Made by a program: the position numbers and the translations under genes
Part shown: piece by piece, positions 24,875 through 36,602 of the stretch
Position numbering within the stretch: the stretch's first letter is position 1
How the letters are laid out: the number at the start of each line of letters is the position of its first letter
Assembly: GCA_030248295.1 (NCBI GenBank)
Contig: JASANH010001723.1
Location: 248,001-312,000 of the forward strand
Reading direction: 5' to 3'
DNA: 64,000 bases
DNA from: Mesodorylaimus sp. YZB2_4
Taxonomy: Eukaryota > Nematoda > Enoplea > Dorylaimida > Dorylaimidae
The notes under the pieces: model-generated
What the model was told of the DNA's origin: nothing
Databases searched by the model: none
Seen by the model: the letters and a program-made list of their open reading frames with translations, nothing else

Positions 24875-25384
24875 TCTTCAGGTTTGATTTGACGAAGATC
24901 TATTTCACAACCAAAAGATGCATTATTTCTAGCCCCCACCAGTTAAACAAATATCACGGCCGATCCAAATTTCACAGAAACGTACCAACGAGAGGGAAAT
25001 CTTTACTAAATTTCTAAATACAAACTAGAAACACAATTTACAGACTACCAAATAATTTCAAACCCACACTGCGACTGCAGCATATCACTCTGTTCAAAAG
25101 CAAATACATATAGAACCATTACGACTAGCCAAAAAACGTTTTTGTGCAAACCGTAACACCCTCGGTGACCTGGGTACATTACTCTGAACTGAGGAATCGA
25201 TGGAATTTGTCTCTACCCTCATTCGAGTGTCACCAAGCTTGAGCAAAGAGTGACAAAAAAAAGTTGAGACAAGGTAGGCAAATTTAAGCTCCCCTTCCCT
25301 TCCCATACATCTCACCGCACATTACTGTCACAATCGCGTGACAAGAATCAGGGAAACCTGCATTGTCATGTAGGGAATACAACC
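24875..25384. other. Intergenic gap, NRBP to the RAD51AP1-like gene
   Basis: About 510 bp in which I recognise no exon, repeat or RNA gene. Confidence 0.4.
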
Positions 25385-28110
25385 TTAACTGGCAGCCGCC
25401 ACTGCCTGCATCCCCTGTTGGGTGGTCTGCTCGAGTTGAAATCGTATAAGAGCCGCAGCAATTGCGTTCATCATTTCGAAACTATCTTCCTAAAAAGAAC
25501 AGTACTAAAGTGACTCGCAAAACTTAATTATAAAGAGTTCAACATACCCGATTTATAAAGCCGTGATGAACTAACTCGTTGGCCAATAATTCAGGCGTGT
25601 CGTTGTCTGATATGTCAGCGTTCAATTGGCGATACGTTCGGTCCTCCATCCGAAGTAACATGGTAATCTATAACGATCCCTCACTATGCAATGTGCCCAC
25701 AAAAAGAGCAATACTTTTCTCCACTTACCGTGCAGCCATTGCCGCCCTCAGCCGTTTTTACTTCAGCGCCTAAAATAGTGACGCGCCTTGTTTCGATATA
25801 ATGTTCGTCACTATTTTCATCTTCGGGGGCAACCGGATTTTGGCTGTGCCGTTCGTTTGGCGGCGATAGCACACGAGGGGCACTCGAATCGACACTTTCA
25901 GTTCTTGTAGGTCGATGAACTGGATGGGCATAAGCAGTCAACGGATAAATGCCATTCCTGAAAGAGAAGCCAGCTGGTTCTAGCAGCCCCAGACCAGCAG
26001 TCTCCACATACCTGACATCCTCCAGGAACTTATCCAGCTCGAATAACGGCACTTCGGAATACCTGCACGATAGACCTCTGCGATATTAGACAATTAACTA
26101 TCAAACAAGTCCTCACTTGAAAATAGTTGGCGGTTTGCCATTCGCGTGTATAATTTCTGCGATTACCCGATCCCTGTCTTCCTCCTTAATTCGAACATCG
26201 TCAGCATTTAATGTATCAAAATCTAAAATCAAACTCAATAAAACCATCCCTCAAAACCAAACCTGTACTAATTTGTACTTTTGTCGTTTACAATCGTATG
26301 AGCTGCCAATAACTTTAGGGAATGCACTTCGAACAGTACCGGGTGGAATAACAGTTCGCGGGCAGTTGGTCTTGAACTAGGCTCCTTCATTAGACAGCGT
26401 TCAATAAAATCCTAAGCAGTCAAGAATCAAGAATATTATTGGGCCATTTTATGTCCCCATCCAACTCACCCGTTGTGCAGGGTCGTCAAGCGATTGCATG
26501 GTCTTTTCTAGTAGCTCTGACGTTACAATCGTATTCGTCGTATTCTCTCCGTTGGTCGGAAATCCAAGAACAGCCATCTAAAAAGCGTTAAATAAACACT
26601 GACATTTGATCCCATTAATTCTTCATACCTCAAGAGCGCAAATTCCAAATGCATAAATATCCGCTGCAGGCGTTACTGACGTGTTTGCTAAAACATAGAC
26701 CCCCATACCAAGTGCATAACTTACCAGCCTAACAGAGCTTACATTCGTATTCGGGTGCTATGTAATGCATATTCTTCACGTTCTCTCGAAACGTTTTTAC
26801 ATGATGATGAATAGCATCCGGGGCGACTGGAAACGAAAGGCCTATTTAGAAATGCATCAAGTGCAATTAGCCTCATGTAACCTACCACAGCCAATCTTGA
26901 TAAGACCGTTGTGCTGAATAAATATAGTATTACATGTTAAATTGCCATGTACTATGGGCGGATCAGCAAAATGCAAATACTTGAGCGCAGATAAAACTTG
27001 CGTGCACCACTTTCGCCATGACTGAAAATGAACCGCACATTGAAAGAAAGCGCAAACGAGATTCTAAAAGCATACATACCTTTTCGCTCATAGCCTTATT
27101 TCCTTTCTTTGTGCGTTTCAAAAACTGGGACATCGAACCGCAAGACATAAACTCTGTTATGAATATTACCTAAACACGATCAAACTTATACTAAACGTCG
27201 GTTCTCACTTCAAGGCACTTACTCGCGGCTTTTCCGATTTCGAATCCATCCAGTATTTGTGGAATTTGACTAAATTAGCGTGATCCAGCTGTGTCAAGTT
27301 ATCGAAAACAGCTTTGATTTTTTCCTGAATCGTAACGGCTTGCCAACTCCTTACACCAGACACGAAACAAGCGATACCCACCTCCTGAGCTCGAAAGTTT
27401 TTCCGCTCGGAAAACTGCACTTCATTCCAGACCACTTCGACACCCAGTTCGCTGTCCATAGCCAAAAAAGCTGCGTCAATCCCAGGAACATCGCGCTGCT
27501 TGACCTACAAAGTATTCATACCGTACAGTCTGTGACCTATTTTCGTCAAGGCCCAGTTACCAGCACAATAGCCTGGTTCAATGGACGAGGGGCCCCTGGA
27601 CAGTTTGACCACGACCAAGCTTTCCTCAAAGAGTGTTATACATCTTCTAGACACGGCTATAAAATTATTTTCATGCAACGTCTGTCACGTACAATAATCA
27701 GATCTGTATTTAAAAGAACGATCAGATAAGCAAAACGATCCACACAACTCGAATACAGTAGCTACATGCTGCCTAAAATCATACAGTATGCTGACTAAAC
27801 TAGACACTACTAGGGGTAAGACCGAAAAACAAAAAATCGGTTCCCATGTTTGTCTCAGGTATCAGAAAGAGCTCTAATAAACTTATCAAGAATAATTTCA
27901 ACCCCTTCTGGCTCTCAAGAATACGGAATCTTTGGGAAGAAGCCATAAATGGCCTTTGTGTTAACAATTTTTACTTCGTACCTTTTCCCTCCGCTTTTGC
28001 CATCTGCCGCACGGACTTTCTTCTAGAATTTCGTTTCCATCCTCATCGGAGTCGCTGTGCGGCACGGTTTCGACCGGTTTAGGTTCATTTTCGGTCGGTT
28101 TTGGATCCAT
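25385..28110 (-). CDS. NRBP1: Nuclear receptor-binding protein (NRBP) pseudokinase
   Basis: Adaptor pseudokinase; in animals it acts with TSC22D proteins and in ubiquitin-ligase complexes. The start at 28110 gives an acidic N-terminus (DSDEDGNEILEESPCGRWQK, as in vertebrate NRBP1). The kinase-like domain follows: GVEVVWNEVQFSERKNF (Asn replaces the ATP-binding Lys), AVFDNLTQLDHANLVKFHKY, FLKRTKKGNKAMSEK, then HGNLTC in place of the HRD catalytic loop and IKIG in place of DFG. The C-terminal part has LFELDKFLEDVRNGIYPLTA, ETRRVTILGAEVK, and the MLLRMEDRT..ELLANELVHHGFI block, ending QQGMQAVAAAS. About fifteen short exons keep frame where I checked. Loss of catalytic residues is a family trait, not decay. 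Confidence 0.94.
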
Positions 28111-28931
28111 TTTTTCAAATTACCGTTGTTCCCCGAAAATTGAACAGCTGCCAGCTGTCCTCTACAACTTCGCCGACTTTGCGCACACATTAATGAAGCA
28201 GCCATTTCAAATTTGAAGAGATGACCTAAGACACTTTTTTAGCGGGAATTCAAAACCTGCATTAGGGCTTCTGCCAGCCTTTTGAAAGGGTTTATCTGCT
28301 CCAAAGCAGACTTTGTTTCAAAACTGTTTTTTTCTCGTTTTCCTCTTCACAAAATGGCAAGACACATGAATTCTGATTCGATGGTAAGAATGATGGGGTC
28401 ATTTTCTCTTACAGCTAGCAGCCCGGGCGAAACTATTGTAATAAGGGTCCTTTGACTAACAGCATGTACAGATGAAACCCACGCTTGATTTTATTGTGCT
28501 AATGTGACTTTCACAAGTTCCTGCTGCTGTTTTACGACCGTATCAAGGGCTCGTATCCCATCCAGTCACGCTCTCATCGTCAGAGCGTGGGCGTGAATGG
28601 TGTGATTTCTTACAGTCACGCCAGAGTCCGCATTATGCGCCCAACAAATACACTCATGTTTCTTGGTGATTGACTTGGATAAACTACCCCCAACTACACC
28701 CTTGAGAAGTGCACAATAGTTTTTACATGCCCCTGGAACAGGTCCTCCATCAGGAGCCCTGCATGAAATCTTGGGCCATTTAAAACTTGCGGCAGGCTTG
28801 TTATAAGTTTTGCTTTACACAGGAAGATAATGCATCAGAGCAGTTGACTGTGGTCTGAGGTATCTCCGAAGTCAGCCTTTACGATTGCCGGAGCCTAGAA
28901 CGTCCCTCCGAAGGTCCAGGCTTTATCTTCT

Positions 28932-28990
28932 ACTGTGCATTCCAATCAAACTATGATAAAAGTATTACACACAACATAATCGGCGCGAGT
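28932..28990. repeat. Short dispersed repeat G, copy 1
   Basis: CTACTGTGCATTCCAATCAA and ACACAACATAATCGG recur at 35881-35940 (CTACTGTGCATTCCAATCGA, GCACAACATAATGG) in the same order. Confidence 0.5.
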
Positions 28991-29068
28991 ACCTCCTAAA
29001 GCATCACCTAGCCCAATGTCGCAGTGTCACCAAATATCATATCGCACTGAGCCAGATTCGTCTCATTC

Positions 29069-29500
29069 CTGCCGCCTCGGTGGGGTAGCGGTGAAAGGCG
29101 TGTATCACAGTTTGCTTGGCAGAGCTAAGAACCTGTCGGCTGCGAGTTCAATTCTGGCCGTCTGAGAACCTGGACTAGTTGTCTCTGCGCCTTGCTTACC
29201 TGGCGGTGGGCGACTCACTTTTCATCCCTCCGGGATCGATAAACGTGGACAGGCCTTATGGGGTTGGAGGCTCTCGAATCCGGGTCCCCTCACGGAGCAC
29301 GGGCTGGTATGGTTGTTCCACGGGGTAACCACCGACATCGCGGGGTTGCACCTAACACGCGCCCTTGCCTGGCATGCACCCCGGATTGACCCTAGTCGAT
29401 GGCAAGATAGTGTCAACTAACAATTAACAAGCCCCTTAGCCCGCGGGTAAAGGGCCAAAAATCGACCCTACCCTGGACCGACCAGGATGGGTAAAAAAAA
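29069..29500 (+). repeat. SINE family H, copy with tRNA-like head
   Basis: The head GCCTCGGTGGGGTAGCGGTG (A-box character) and GGCTGCGAGTTCAATTCTGG (B-box character) is followed by a body shared with 19285-19515 and an A-rich end (GGATGGGTAAAAAAAAG). Confidence 0.6.
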
Positions 29501-29773
29501 GATTAGTCTCACTCATTGCCTGCTCTCGCTGTTCCTTGGATCCTGAAATACAACAACACTCCCGTCAGAACAAAGAGCACAACCTGGTCGGTTCGACTTA
29601 CTGTACCTTGCCTGGCTGGTTTAACGCGCATTGGTATTCAGTCAGACTGCGCAATGAAGTACACTTAGCCAACCAGACCGTTTACCTCAAAGTCCCAACC
29701 AGCACTCATTGTCAGCATAACATGTGAGAATCGGTGCGTACAAAATGCGCGCACGATATTCAAATCACTCACA

Positions 29774-30022
29774 TCACATCTTGCCAGGCCGGGAAGACGA
29801 TCGAGGCTGATCCTGCCGGCGCCGATTCCCCTCGAGTAAGTTGGTGATATCGGGACTCAGTTCGGCATTGTTGGGACCGATCGACGCGGACGACGACTTC
29901 CTCGACGGTGGAGGCGGGCCGCGCTGGAACAGCTGATCCAACTCGTCCAGCAGGGATGTCAGTTCTTTGCCCATACGGTTCGGTTCTTCCACTTTCCATT
30001 TATTGTTACACGGTATGTTCAT
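29774..30022 (-). CDS. Doubtful small protein, 82 aa or N-terminal exon
   Basis: A hydrophilic ORF starting at 30022: MNIPCNNKWKVEEP, then a helix-like RMGKELTSLLDELDQLF, a Pro/Ser stretch (GPPPPSRKSSSASIG) and a basic end. It is divergent from the YME1L gene, whose start lies 237 bp away. I do not recognise it. A weak donor near 29780 could splice it onward. The composition looks protein-like but nothing else supports it. Confidence 0.35.
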   Translation of the reverse strand: MNIPCNNKWKVEEPNRMGKELTSLLDELDQLFQRGPPPPSRKSSSASIGPNNAELSPDITNLLEGNRRRQDQPRSSSRPGKM

Positions 30023-30258
30023 GTGCCCCGCATTTTAGTGCGTAACTGCGTTTAGCTGGGGAATAAATCAGATCAGATCGTGATGGAGTCTTTTGGGGTT
30101 GTTCTCCTCTTCTGAGGCATGTGACATGTGTTGTTGCTTTACACTGCCACTGCCCCGTGCTCCCTCCAGTTTGCTATGGTGCAGATGTAACTACACGCGT
30201 TGCGATTGGTCGATTCTTATCGTTCGGTTTGTGCGAGTGATCTTCCGTCGCGGCCAAT

Positions 30259-33232
30259 ATGGAATTCATTGATTATTTAAAAAACGTAAGTAAATCTGTT
30301 TGTTGTCATTATCGAGGCAGGAGACGGTTGAACACACTTGAGCACTCCTCTACTTTAGCTGACCTCATTTGGGCGAGCACAAGGTCCTGCATCGAGCGTG
30401 TTTGGTGAACAGATTAAAGTAATTCCATGTACTTACTGATTGACTCTTTTTTTGCAAGCCCATTTTTGCTCTCCTACGTCAGAATGCGTTCAACGAAGGA
30501 TACAGACTTTGCGTAGAACAGTCAAAATGGGCTGAAAACCCGGGTGGAGCAGCCTCCGGCATTGTTGACTTGATTGTATTCTGCTTGACAATGATCATTA
30601 TTTCGAAGTTTCTTGACTCAAAAATAGGTAGGATTTGGGTACTTTTGTACATTACATTGTCTGCCCCGACTTACGGTACTCAAATAAGAGACCCGGAGAA
30701 ATCATTTCAAATGGTACTGGCGGGGAAAGTACTCGAGGCAGAACTATTTGAGAGGGAAATTAAAATGTACGACACCTTTTTGACATCGATTTATCCCAAA
30801 TCAATGATGAGTCATCATTTATTTGGGCTCGTCATTTTGCACTCAATAAGCACAGAGTTTCATTCCTTTTGTAACCCTCTTCTCCATTGTAGGTTTTTCA
30901 TCTGTGCTTAAATCAGCGCATACCGAAGTGAAGGCAAAAGATATCAAGGTGACTTTCAACGATGTCAAAGCTGTAAGTTTTGTTTCGGTTGATATTTGGA
31001 CTCGGCGATAGAAAGGCATTTTCAGATGGACGAAGCCAAGGAACAAATGAAGCAATTCGTGGAGTATCTCAAAGATCCGAAACGATTCACTAAACTGGGT
31101 GCTCGTATGCCGAAGGGTAAGGTTTCTTGTGTTGCACTAGTTGCTTGTCATCATGTACAGTATTCATGCAGGCATCTTGCTGGTTGGGCCACCAGGAACA
31201 GGGAAGACTTTATTGGCCCGTGCTGTGGCGGGTGAAGCCAAGGTTACGTTTCTTCGATCTGCTGGTCCCGATTTCGAGGAAACGCTGGTTGGTGTGGGCT
31301 CTAGGCGCGTTCGATGCCTTTTCGGTAAGGTTAGCGCTAACGCTATATCCCGCCCGATAGTGCCTCATTGTCATTGCTTTAGATGCAGCGCGTAAGAAAT
31401 CACCGTGTGTTATTTTTATCGATGAAATCGATTCCTGCGGTGGACGAAGGAAAGCAGAAGGTTCCATGTACAAAAATCAAGTGATCAATCAGGTGAGCTC
31501 AGGTCGCTTTGCTACCTCGCACTTCAGCGCTGTTTTTTGCAGCTACTTAACGAAATGGATGGCTTTGTAAAAAACAGCGATGTCATTGTGCTTGCCGCAA
31601 CAAATCAGAAAGATGCTCTTGATCCGTAAGTGTCACACACTTCTCGATCGCTATACTGCGCGCATGGCACGTTTAGAGCTTTGACGCGAGCTGGTCGATT
31701 CGACGTGGAAGTCAATGTGCCTCTGCCTGATTTGAATGGCCGCAAAGAGATTTTCGAATTGTATTTATCCAAAATTAGAGCAGGAAAGGATTTGGATGTG
31801 GACTTGTTGGCTCGCAGGACGTACGGATTTAGCGGTATGCCAATATTGTCGCGGAGTGTCCTACTTTATCTATAGCAGGGCACTATACAGCGCAATCGAG
31901 GGCTAAGGAACACGTAGATTGAACCCTCCCCTGTAAGTGCGCACCCATCGTGAGAGTCAGACTCCTTAACCCACTAGTAGGCCGCGACCTGAGCACAAGC
32001 ATTATTGGCAGCTCCACAATCTTGTTTTTTGCTGTGTGCACTTGCTCGCGTTTGCAGGAGCCGACATTGAGAATATGATAAATCAAGCCGCGCTGAAGGC
32101 AGCCGCTGATGATAAATGCGAAGTCGATTTGAAATATCTTGAAGCAGCTAGGCATTTGGTCAAATTAGGTATGATTTTAAACGCTGACCAAACATAGATT
32201 TCTGTGCATGCGCTTCAGGACCGGCTAAGCGTCCGATTTTGGATGAAAAAATGAACCAAGTGACTGCTTACCACGAAGCTGGACATACGCTGGTGGCCTT
32301 CTTCACTCCGCACGCTATTCAAGTCGATCGTGCCACCATTATCCCACACGGAGGTAGTCTCGGACATGTAAGAGGTTTTTAGAAAAGGCAGAATCAGCAA
32401 GTGTAAGCAGAATAGAGAACTTTTGCAGACAAGCTTTCTGCCCGATAAAGACCAGTATGATCAGACGGAGGCGGAGTTGTTGGCGGCGTTAGATTCGCTG
32501 ATGGGAGGTCGGGCTGCTGAAGAACTAAAATACGGAAGTTCGGGAAGGACAATGGGTGCTGGCGATGATTTGATAAAGGCTAAGAAGATTGCCCTGTCGA
32601 TGGTGACACAAGGCGGCATGTCGACCAAGGTACTGTACTGTGGCATCGCTCGCAAACCAAATCTGCATCTACTGTAGTTTCGATTTCAGGGTGCATCCTT
32701 GGTCTATGACAAACGCATGAAGTACAACGAGTCCATGACCGATGTGGGTGAGAGGATGCGAGAGGAGATTTATCATGCTGTCGAAGAATTGTTGCAAGTG
32801 AGCGTTGTCTCCTCGCGTTGCTTGTGTGATGTGTGATCGTACAGTTTGAATTCGGAATTTGGCACCTTAGCGTAGGATCAATTGATGTGAATCACCAGAA
32901 AACTAATACAGGCGCTAGTGGCCTGTTTGAGTGTTCTCCAAACATCAAAAATAATTAGTCCTTTTGATGGCGCCAAATTCTAAGTTCGGGCAGCCTAACC
33001 ACACGAAATTTGGCCGTGCCATCTGCTGTACTTTCCGCTCAGCTACCATATCGAACCACACGGCATGCGTGTGCAGTATGCATGAGTCCTATCATGCCTT
33101 TAGGCTTCGTACACGCGAGCCAGGACAATTTTGGAAACTCGTGCCTCTGAACATGAGAGGCTGGCCAGGGCCTTGTTGGAGAAAGAAACGCTTGAATTCA
33201 AAGAAATAAAGGCCATTATCGAAGCGTCCTAA
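30259..33232 (+). CDS. YME1L1: i-AAA (YME1L/FtsH-type) membrane metalloprotease
   Basis: ATP-dependent zinc protease of the mitochondrial inner membrane, facing the intermembrane space. About thirteen exons. Exon 1 is 27 nt (MEFIDYLKN, 30259-30285), followed by a TM exon ([20 protein letters not shown]). Then [24 protein letters not shown] and Walker [19 protein letters not shown] near 31180. The pore-1 region reads FEETLVGVG. Next are Walker [25 protein letters not shown], arginine-finger block [26 protein letters not shown], zinc motif [13 protein letters not shown] and the third-ligand block [16 protein letters not shown]. It ends [21 protein letters not shown]. Family proteins have an aromatic in the pore loop (F/YVGVG); here it is Leu. 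No mitochondrial presequence is visible, so an upstream exon may be missing. Confidence 0.9.
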
Positions 33233-34852
33233 TCGGTTGCTTTTTGGCTCCTGAACCCACTGTGTTGCTTTTTAGTGAAGTGTCTGAATGATACTGATGA
33301 TGTGTTTATGTCAGAGAGTCTATTCCCTATCCTTATGCAATGTACTTATTAGTCAACGAGCTTGTGGAATGTATCGCAGCCATCTTGTCGCCGAGCTCGT
33401 GATTTTGCTAGAGTATCTTGCATACAGTAGTCACCGCTGAAAAATGTGCTTGTTTTTTGTTGCTTCGGTAAAAAGAGTTCGAGGGAAAGCTTGACGGGAA
33501 AACTATTCGGGGCTTTGAGTGCTAGCTGACCTGTTCAGTTTATCTAGACTCAGTGCATGGCAGTATTTTGCTATGACCTATCTATTTTTACACTAAAGTC
33601 CAGCTCGTATGCTGATCAGAAACTGTGCTTAGTGGTCCTTGGTTTTCTATGGAGCTCTTTTGTAGGATCAGGTTGTATCTTTCAACTTGTTCGTGAATTG
33701 CCCGTGGTCGACGGTGCTCACAAGTGTGTCGGCTGCAGTGAACATGCCTAAACCAATATTTGGCAGAGGAATGCAGATCGACGAAAGCTTCCATTTAACC
33801 AGAGACCGTAGCAAACGTTTTAAATGGTGTCCAGTGTAGTTTCCCCCTGAAATTGTTGAACACTCGATGTACACAGTGTAGGTTTTGCTTTTGTAGTGAT
33901 TAACAGCGATCCCAGTTGACTCATTGTTGAGTGAAATGTGACTTCAGTACATGGAAGACGTGGCTGGAAATTAGTGATGTAGCTTAGCTGTTTAGAAAAT
34001 AGGGACTCGTCCGTGCCATCGGTGCATCAATATCACAGAGCCTGCATCCGATACTGACGTCATCGTCAGTATCGTCTTCCGCCCGCCGCCTTCAAAGCCT
34101 TGGCTTAAACTAGCCGTCAATGTAACAACTGCCACACGGTGGGGGGAGGGGGGAGCAACCGATCGTTGGGCGTTTTTTATGGGTCGTGTACATAAATGGC
34201 AATTACAGCCGCCCCAGCTCCAAATCTTCCGAGAGACTGAAATACTGGAATGTAAATCCGCACTCGAGGTCCTGGCTGCGTCCGCTGATCAGCCTGATAA
34301 AGTACTTTCACCCTTGTGCATTTCAAATTGATCACGAACCACTGAAGGAAGCGGCGTCCCATCTCGAATATGATTAGCCTGGATAGTACAAGCAAAGTCG
34401 AACGAGCTCTACAAGAATACTGAACATGCAGTAGGCGAAGTTCAGTTGGATCACGCTGGAAGAGTGTCCATTTTCGTCAGTGAGGCTCTCCTGAGCTGAA
34501 GCAAGAAGTGGCAAAGCGTCGAACTGTTTTGGCGTCTGAATACGTAAGAGGCTTAACCGCTGTGATGCCTTCTAAGTCGACTGATAAGTCTTTTGGCACA
34601 GTAAAGCATAGCATAGCCTAGTAGAGCACAGAGGCTGTGGATACTCTTTGGACTCGTCAGTAAGGCAGCTCGGTGCAGCGGGGTGAATGACTGCTCCCAG
34701 CCCCCACCGCCCCTCGCCCCCCCGTCGGTTTGGCCCCCCCCTCGATTTGATTCCCGCCATATCTTGTCTCTCCAGTCATGTCTTCATAGTCGCGCAGTTC
34801 CCACTCTGCCGCCAGACATCCGCTATTTTATTTTCCCCCCCCCCTTCTTCAC

Positions 34853-35650
34853 ATAGGAGCGCAGGGGCTCATTCGGCTTGTAAGAGGTTGATTCCCTACT
34901 GTACGCGTCAGTTCTATTCTGGCTGAAGCACAGTTTGGGAACGCGTTCTCAGAGAGGGAATCCCTCTCACCAGGAATTCAATTGGAGGTGGAAGTGGTGG
35001 ACGCCCATGCCACCCTAGATTGAGAAACTGGTCCAATTGCCAGTCGGGCCCTCCGTTCTTGCCCTCTATTCCGGGGGCAGCCCTTAGTGGAGCTGTCAGA
35101 GGGAACCTTCATAAGAGTTAGTACCTCACAATGGCTGCTCGTCAGTATGACTGCTCTCAACTGGCAAAACCCATAGGATTTGATAGTAGAGGTCCACCCC
35201 AAAAACATATAAAAAGCTGTCCTCATACCAGCCACCTTCCACTCTAAGAAGTCAAGTCTAAAACGGAACGAGATATTGCAGGTGAAGTTGGACGAGAAAA
35301 ATTTGTGAAATTCTACGCTGTCAGCTCAGACAGCATGACACAAGGGACAATAACGTTAACTTATTCCTCCCCTGTCCGTTTTTGTCCGAAATCCGTCAGC
35401 CCCTTCCTCCTTGACTGCGAGTTTCTGATATCGATGGTCCTTTATCAAAGGAACGAAGTGCATCATGCCAGAAAACAAATGAGTGGGCGCAATACAACGT
35501 TGGGTCGGGTGGATCGGGTCGGTTTGGGTCGGGTCGGTCGGATCGGGTCGGTTCTGGATCGGGTCGGGCCGATCCAGCCCCTGGGTCGGGTCGGGTCGGT
35601 TTGGTGACCTCACACCCGGGTCGGTCGATGCTGGGACTGCTCCCCTGTTT
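34853..35650 (+). repeat. Dispersed repeat E, copy 1 (tRNA-like head, GGGTCG-rich tail)
   Basis: Aligns by eye with 37680-38665: GCAGGGGCTCATT head, CTATTCTGGCTGAAG, GAGGTGGAAGTGGTGGACGC, GAGAAACTGGTCC, GCCAGTCGGGCCCTCC, GTCAGAGGGAACCT, CCAGAAAACAAATGAG. The head looks tRNA-like (GGCTCAGTTGG and GCAGTTCCATTC in the other copy). The tail (35505-35640) is rich in GGGTCG. Confidence 0.7.
35505..35640. repeat. GGGTCG-rich simple repeat
   Basis: Many degenerate GGGTCG/GGATCG units, for example TTGGGTCGGGTGGATCGGGT, interspersed with TTT and TCT. A much shorter remnant sits in the second repeat E copy near 38613-38663. Confidence 0.7.
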
Positions 35651-35880
35651 TCTCCCATGTTGTGGCATCTGGTAGTGAGATGAATGTGGGCGAGTTGCTC
35701 CGCCAATGCGGAATACATAAGCCGATAAGCCGATAAGCCGAGAAAGCGCATAAAAACGCTAAAGAAATGTGACTTTATGATCTTCATGGTGAGCCCTTCA
35801 CGCCTTGTTCTTCTGTGTTGACGAAATGCCTACAGTGCGACTCATCGTAGAATGTAGCTGCGAAGCTCCAAACCACTTAT

Positions 35881-35940
35881 CTGCTACTGTGCATTCCAAT
35901 CGAACCATGGTCCAACCGTGAGTAATGCACAACATAATGG
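35881..35940. repeat. Short dispersed repeat G, copy 2
   Basis: Partner of 28932-28990; see that entry for the shared motifs. Confidence 0.5.
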
Positions 35941-36458
35941 TTATGTTCCCCGCTCTAATTATGCCTATTAAACTGCGCAAGCCTCCCCGTTTCAAGTGCA
36001 CGCGATCATTCCAGATTAAATCCAATGTAGTAAAAACCCAGATCTCCTGAAAGTACAAAATATGATCATGCATAGCACCGTAATTTCAGGAAACACTGCT
36101 TAGGTATGGATTACTAGCGATATTATTTCATCTCAAAATTGTTCGTCCAGTGAAGAAATGTATTTCAGGAGAAGGCTTCACTTTTGGTACAAGACAGTCG
36201 AGGAATGCATACGTTGGGTGCACTGACGATGAGAGTGCTAACCATGTAAGCTAACTGTGCGCGCGAAGTCCAGTAGTGAACGTGACATTCAGCGATGTCA
36301 AATCGGTAAGTACTTAGCATTTGCGATAGCTGCCGGAGACGTGTCAATGCTGGCCTTTCAGATGGACGATGAGAACAAATGAAGCAGTTCGTGGAATATT
36401 TGAAAGATCCGAAATGATAGTCAGTTGGGTGCTCGGATGCCGAAAGGTATACCGGTGA

Positions 36459-36602
<144 letters not shown>

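Larger units (their letters stand above)
28111..29773. other. Gene-free region with repeats
   Basis: No exon recognised. It contains a short dispersed repeat at 28932-28990 (also at 35881-35940) and a SINE H copy at 29069-29500. Confidence 0.45.
33233..36169. other. Gene-free spacer between the YME1L gene and its pseudogene
   Basis: No exon recognised. It contains C-rich runs near 34717-34743 and 34831-34845, the first copy of repeat E (34853-35650) and a copy of repeat G (35881-35940). Confidence 0.45.

Noticed and set aside
25385..28110. NRBP as a decayed kinase pseudogene
   Set aside because: Lost catalytic residues (VWNEVQ, HGNLTC) are normal for this pseudokinase family, and all exons read open.
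30259..33232. Bacterial FtsH contamination or recent horizontal transfer
   Set aside because: The gene is split by about a dozen short introns, has a decayed tandem copy and sits among animal genes, so it is a native nuclear gene.
35505..35640. Telomere-like repeat
   Set aside because: The GGGTCG units are degenerate, internal and part of a dispersed repeat. They do not match known animal telomere repeats.
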